In this document: in pieces, positions 24,768 through 27,622 of the stretch
Numbering within the stretch: the first letter of the stretch is position 1
How the letters are laid out: each line of letters starts with the position of its first letter
Source of the DNA: SIG299 sp051880375
GTDB lineage: Bacteria > Bacillota > Clostridia > Lachnospirales > Lachnospiraceae
Direction of reading: 5' to 3'
Length of the DNA stretch: 27,622 nt
Assembly: GCA_051880375.1 (NCBI GenBank)
Contig: JBJENV010000022.1
Coordinates: 1 to 27,622 of the forward strand
Made by a program: the position numbers and the translations under genes
The notes under the pieces: model-generated
The model's input: the letters and a program-made list of their open reading frames with translations, nothing else
Told to the model about the DNA's origin: nothing
The model's database searches: none

Positions 24768-24796
24768 AGTATAACATAATTCTGGCAGAATATGAA
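24768..24796 (-). promoter_or_regulatory. Promoter of the cdaA-cdaR-leuA-ABC exporter operon
   Basis: On the minus strand TTCATA (24791-24796), a 17-base spacer and TATACT (24768-24773) with TG one base before it. The -10 is strong, partly of the extended type; the -35 matches four of six bases. It lies 58 bases before the first gene and just downstream of the uraA terminator. Confidence 0.6.
24779..24791. promoter_or_regulatory. 13-bp palindrome between -35 and -10 of the cdaA operon promoter (candidate operator)
   Basis: ATTCTG-G-CAGAAT is a perfect inverted repeat with one central base, lying inside the promoter spacer and touching the -35. A protein bound here would block RNA polymerase. 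The regulator is unknown. Confidence 0.45.
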
Positions 24797-24876
24797 GCAG
24801 TTTTTCTGTCATATTTCTTTAACATTCTTGCCACATACTTGTAATTTATTCCACATGCAAAGGGGAGGAACAGAAA

Positions 24877-24912
24877 AACTGCAGGCAACTCCGGTAGTTG
24901 TTGCCTGCAGTT
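24877..24912 (-). terminator. Intrinsic terminator after uraA
   Basis: AACTGCAGGCAAC (24877-24889) pairs perfectly with GTTGCCTGCAGTT (24900-24912), a 13-bp stem with a 10-base loop. On the minus strand it is followed by TTTTTCTGTT. It lies 30 bp past the uraA stop. The bases from 24797 to 24876 hold nothing else I can support. Confidence 0.9.
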
Positions 24913-24941
24913 ACTATCTGCATTTTAAGTTGTATTTCGTT

Positions 24942-26321
24942 TTATTCTCCCTTAACTGCAAAGTCTACGCCGGTATCCGAAGGTACATCCTCATCAAACT
25001 TATAGTCCTTGCCTGGCAGAATGGCATTTAAAAGAATGCCGACCAGTGCGCCGATGGCAAGACCGGATAAGCTGATGGTCAGGCTGCCGAGCGTAAAGGA
25101 AATGGCGCCTGCCGCATTGCTGTACTTGATACCGATGGAAAGCACCAGAATCAATGCAGCAATAATGACGTTACGGCTCTTTGCAAAATCTACCTTTGTC
25201 TCTACGATGTTGCGGACACCGACAGCGGAAATCATACCGTACAGCACAAGCGATACACCTCCGCAGGTTGCTGTCGGCATGCAGCCGATGATTGCCGCAA
25301 ACTTCGGGGAGAAGGAAAACAGAATGGCAAATACTGCTGCCACCCGAATTACAAACGGATCATATACCTTCGTGAGTGAAAGCACACCGGTGTTTTCGCC
25401 GTAGGTCGTATTGGCAGGAGCACCGAACAACGATGCAAGAATCGTGGCAAGACCGTCGCCGAGCAGTGTCCTGTGCAGACCCGGATCCTTGAAGTAGTTG
25501 CGTCCTACCGTGGAAGAAATGGCAGAAATATCACCGATATGCTCAACCATCGTCGCAAGCGCAATCGGCATAATTGTAATTACGGAAGTAATAAGTAAAG
25601 AGGCATCTCCATGTGCCAGAACCGGAAATACCGTTTCATTCCAGTGAATCGGAAGTCCAATCCAGTCGGCTTCGGCAACAGCAGTAAAGTCTACTCTTCC
25701 CATTACCGCCGCAAGCAGATAGGAACCGATGACACCGATAATAATCGGAACAATCTTTACCATGCCCTTGCCCCAGATATTACAGATAATAACAAGTGCA
25801 ATGGCAACAATGGCAATCAGCCAGTCATCCGAACAGTTTACAACTGCAGACTGGGAAAGGGTAAGACCGATGGCGATAATAATCGGACCTGTCACAATCG
25901 GCGGGAAAAACCGCATCACTTTCTTTGTTCCAAACACCTTAATGAGCAGTGCCAGCAACAGATATAACAGTCCCGCGCATGCTACACCAAAGCAGGCATA
26001 CGGAAGCAGCTCTTTATTCGGTTTACCATCCAGCATTGGTGCAATGGCGAAATAACCGCCCAGAAATGCAAAAGAAGAACCAAGAAATGCAGGCACCCTG
26101 CCCTTACTGAGAAGATGAAACAGAAGCGTTCCAAGACCTGCAAACAGCAACGTTGTGGAGACATCGAGCCCGGTCAGCATCGGAACTAAAATTGTTGCAC
26201 CGAACATGGCGAACATGTGCTGCAGACCAAGCAGTAATACTTTCGGCGTTCCAAGACTCTTTGCATCATAAATGCCGTTTTCGCCGAGTGACACTTTGTT
26301 TTTCGTGTTCTTTTCACTCAT
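24942..26321 (-). CDS. uraA: Uracil permease, NCS2 family (UraA-like)
   Basis: Nucleobase:cation symporter of 459 residues, usual size, with about 14 membrane segments. The N-terminal block LLLGLQHMFAMFGATILVP and the motif GSSFAFLGGY are typical of the uracil branch of NCS2. The two substrate- and proton-coupling glutamates known from E. coli UraA are present as Glu260 (TMVEHIGDI) and Glu309 (TYGENTGVLSLTKVY). The acidic C-terminus (DEDVPSDTGVDF) is cytoplasmic. GGAGG lies 8-9 bases upstream of the ATG. It is a single-gene unit with its own promoter and terminator. The leader is only about 40 bases, too short for a PyrR attenuator or purine riboswitch, so control is more likely at the promoter. 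Uracil is the best guess; xanthine or uric acid is less likely. Confidence 0.9.
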   Translation of the reverse strand: MSEKNTKNKVSLGENGIYDAKSLGTPKVLLLGLQHMFAMFGATILVPMLTGLDVSTTLLFAGLGTLLFHLLSKGRVPAFLGSSFAFLGGYFAIAPMLDGKPNKELLPYACFGVACAGLLYLLLALLIKVFGTKKVMRFFPPIVTGPIIIAIGLTLSQSAVVNCSDDWLIAIVAIALVIICNIWGKGMVKIVPIIIGVIGSYLLAAVMGRVDFTAVAEADWIGLPIHWNETVFPVLAHGDASLLITSVITIMPIALATMVEHIGDISAISSTVGRNYFKDPGLHRTLLGDGLATILASLFGAPANTTYGENTGVLSLTKVYDPFVIRVAAVFAILFSFSPKFAAIIGCMPTATCGGVSLVLYGMISAVGVRNIVETKVDFAKSRNVIIAALILVLSIGIKYSNAAGAISFTLGSLTISLSGLAIGALVGILLNAILPGKDYKFDEDVPSDTGVDFAVKGE

Positions 26322-26365
26322 AAACTTATCCTCCGTGGTAACTATGAAATTTTATAAATCCTTTC

Positions 26366-26381
26366 TCATAGTAATCTATGA
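26366..26381. promoter_or_regulatory. Inverted repeat over the uraA -10 box (candidate operator)
   Basis: TCATAG-TAAT-CTATGA, a perfect 6-bp inverted repeat with a 4-base centre, overlaps the -10 box at 26368-26373. Its place suits repression; the regulator is unknown. Confidence 0.4.
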
Positions 26382-26396
26382 AAGCCGGACAGTCAA
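26368..26396 (-). promoter_or_regulatory. Sigma-A promoter of uraA
   Basis: On the minus strand TTGACT (26391-26396), a 17-base spacer and TACTAT (26368-26373), ending 46 bases before the start codon. Confidence 0.65.
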
Positions 26397-26430
26397 GCAA
26401 AAATTTGCAAAGTAACGTTCAGACAGTAAA

Positions 26431-26453
26431 AGGCCGACAGTAACTGTCAGCCT
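26431..26453 (-). terminator. Intrinsic terminator after asnA
   Basis: AGGCCGACAG (26431-26440) faces CTGTCAGCCT (26444-26453) across a 3-base loop. The one mismatch is C-A on the plus strand but a G-U wobble in minus-strand RNA, so the hairpin is built for the asnA transcript; TTTTAC follows. The plus side also has a T run (TCTTTTTTT). Confidence 0.8.
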
Positions 26454-26465
26454 CTTTTTTTATGC

Positions 26466-27476
26466 TTATAATAATTGAATTCCTTTTTCCTTTGCTTCTT
26501 TTACTGTATCCTCCGGCCAAATGGAAGACTGTACCTCTCCGATGTGCGCCTTATGTAAAAAGAACATACAGATGCGTGACTGTCCGATACCGCCGCCGAC
26601 CGTATACGGAAGCTCCCTGTTTAAAATCGCTTTCTGAAACGGAAGCTCCGCCCTTTCCTCACAACCGGCCAGCCTTAGCTGCTCCCGCAGCGAAGCCTCA
26701 TCTACGCGGATTCCCATGGAAGAAAGTTCGAGTGCAATATCAAGTACCGGATAGTATACAATGATATCACCGTTTAACTGCCAGTCATCATAGTCCGGTG
26801 CTCTGCCGTCGTGCTTCTCTCCGGAGGCTAACGCTCCGCCAATCTGCATGATAAACACAGCTCCCTTTAAACGGGCAATTTTATTTTCCCTTTCCTTCGG
26901 TGTATCGTCCGGATACATATTCTCCAACTCCTGCGTTGTTACAAACGCAATCTCTTCCGGGAGAATTTCATCAATGTAATCATACTTATCCGCAATATAG
27001 TGCTCTGTTTCACGAAGTGCGGAATAAACTCTGCGTACCGTCGCCTTTAACGTCTCCACATTTCTTTCATCGTGCAGGATAATCTTTTCCCAGTCCCACT
27101 GGTCCACAAAAATCGAATGCAGATTGTCCGTGTCCTCATCTCTGCGGATGGCGTTCATATCTGTATACAGTCCTTCCCCGTAAGCAAAACCGTACTGCTT
27201 TAACGCCATTCGTTTCCACTTTGCAAGTGAGTGAACAATTTCCACGGTCGCATCTCCCTGTTCCTTAATGCCGAAGGAAACCGGGCGCTCCACACCGTTT
27301 AAGTTATCGTTCAGACCGGTTTCCGGCTTTACAAAAAGCGGTGCGGAAACTCTTGTCAGATTCAGCTGTTTGGCAAGCTGACGTTCAAAATGATCCTTGA
27401 CATGCTTGATGGCTCTCTGCGTTTCTTTGATACTGAGAGCCGACTGATACCCCTCAGGAATATAAAATTTCTCCAT
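26466..27476 (-). CDS. asnA: Aspartate-ammonia ligase AsnA
   Basis: Ammonia-dependent asparagine synthetase of 336 residues, close to the E. coli enzyme (330). It uses ATP, aspartate and ammonia and is related in fold to class II aminoacyl-tRNA synthetases. Recognisable blocks are VSAPLFVKPETGLNDNLNG, RPVSFGIKEQG, EIVHSLAKWKRMAL, EGLYTDMNAIRRDEDTDNLHS, VDQWDWEKII and the C-terminal YTVGGGIGQSRICMF, all typical of AsnA. GGGAG lies 6 bases before the ATG. It is a single-gene unit between a good promoter (27525-27553) and its own terminator. No amidotransferase domain is present, so free ammonia is the nitrogen donor. Confidence 0.97.
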   Translation of the reverse strand: MEKFYIPEGYQSALSIKETQRAIKHVKDHFERQLAKQLNLTRVSAPLFVKPETGLNDNLNGVERPVSFGIKEQGDATVEIVHSLAKWKRMALKQYGFAYGEGLYTDMNAIRRDEDTDNLHSIFVDQWDWEKIILHDERNVETLKATVRRVYSALRETEHYIADKYDYIDEILPEEIAFVTTQELENMYPDDTPKERENKIARLKGAVFIMQIGGALASGEKHDGRAPDYDDWQLNGDIIVYYPVLDIALELSSMGIRVDEASLREQLRLAGCEERAELPFQKAILNRELPYTVGGGIGQSRICMFFLHKAHIGEVQSSIWPEDTVKEAKEKGIQLL

Positions 27477-27524
27477 ACTGTTCTCCCATCTGCCGGTAGT
27501 TCACAGCGTTACCGTTTTCCTATT

Positions 27525-27553
27525 AGTGTAACAGCTTTTTCTAAGGATGGCAA
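27525..27553 (-). promoter_or_regulatory. Sigma-A promoter of asnA
   Basis: On the minus strand TTGCCA (27548-27553), a 17-base spacer and TACACT (27525-27530) preceded by TGT, an extended -10. It ends 48 bases before the start codon. The remaining bases to 27622 hold no gene or site I can support. Confidence 0.7.
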
Positions 27554-27622
27554 GAAAAATGTGTGTTTCATCAGCTTTGAAAGGTAAATTTGTTTTAGCA
27601 CCTGCCAATTCCGAAAAATCTT

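Noticed and set aside
26322..26367. PyrR-binding attenuator or purine riboswitch before uraA
   Set aside because: The predicted leader is about 40 bases and has no anti-terminator or terminator pair.
27494..27514. Hairpin CGGTA/TACCG in the asnA leader
   Set aside because: Only 5 bp with an 11-base loop; could easily be chance.
1..27622. CRISPR array, tRNA or rRNA genes, insertion sequences, prophage or integration sites
   Set aside because: Reading both strands I found no spaced direct repeats, transposase or integrase motifs, or tRNA-like cloverleaf; the gene content is ordinary chromosome.

Overview
The window looks like ordinary chromosome of a Gram-positive anaerobe in the class Clostridia, most likely family Lachnospiraceae. 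This is inferred from the proteins and the gene order; no marker RNA is present. Supporting points are the dgt-dnaG-rpoD-trmK run, a QueH-type epoxyqueuosine reductase, the long form of LeuA, a cdaA-cdaR pair, a Csp-like subtilase and AGGAGG-type ribosome binding sites. I see no tRNA, rRNA, CRISPR array, insertion sequence or phage gene. Every gene except one (an htrA-like protease) is on the minus strand, and no gap reaches 300 bases.

In transcription order (right to left): asnA (27476-26466) and uraA (26321-24942) are each single-gene units with their own promoter and terminator. A seven-gene run follows from 24710 to 17849: a 138-aa membrane protein, a 333-aa multi-spanning membrane protein with an acidic, tyrosine-rich tail, the diadenylate cyclase cdaA, its YbbR-domain regulator cdaR, leuA, and the permease and ATPase of an ABC-2 polysaccharide-type exporter. 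It has one clear promoter, at 24768-24796, with a 13-bp palindrome between the -35 and -10 boxes. It ends at a hairpin shared with the convergent htrA gene.

htrA (16274-17743, plus strand) diverges from a minus-strand run of a polyprenyl-phosphate sugar-1-phosphate transferase, a divergent ClpX and a Csp-like S8 protease. Next, a consensus promoter at 11433-11461 starts a tightly packed six-gene run: a PHP-domain (CehA/McbA-like) metallohydrolase, a small zinc-ribbon protein, hisC, queH, feoA and feoB. It closes with a strong terminator at 5191-5227. Last comes the macromolecular-synthesis cluster dgt, dnaG, rpoD and trmK, followed by the start of a TGS-domain nucleoside kinase cut by the window edge.

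Most genes are housekeeping: replication priming and the main sigma factor, ferrous iron uptake, queuosine, histidine, leucine and asparagine synthesis, uracil uptake, protein quality control and envelope polysaccharide. The best candidates for something little described are (1) the two membrane proteins of unknown function at the head of the c-di-AMP operon, one with the striking tail motif FEDDDYYYYVKAVPK; (2) a ClpX that keeps the ClpP-docking IGF loop but has lost the RKH loop and has GYIG instead of GYVG in its pore loop; and (3) the PHP hydrolase and zinc-ribbon protein that head the iron/queuosine operon. None of these is a demonstrated new system; they are leads.
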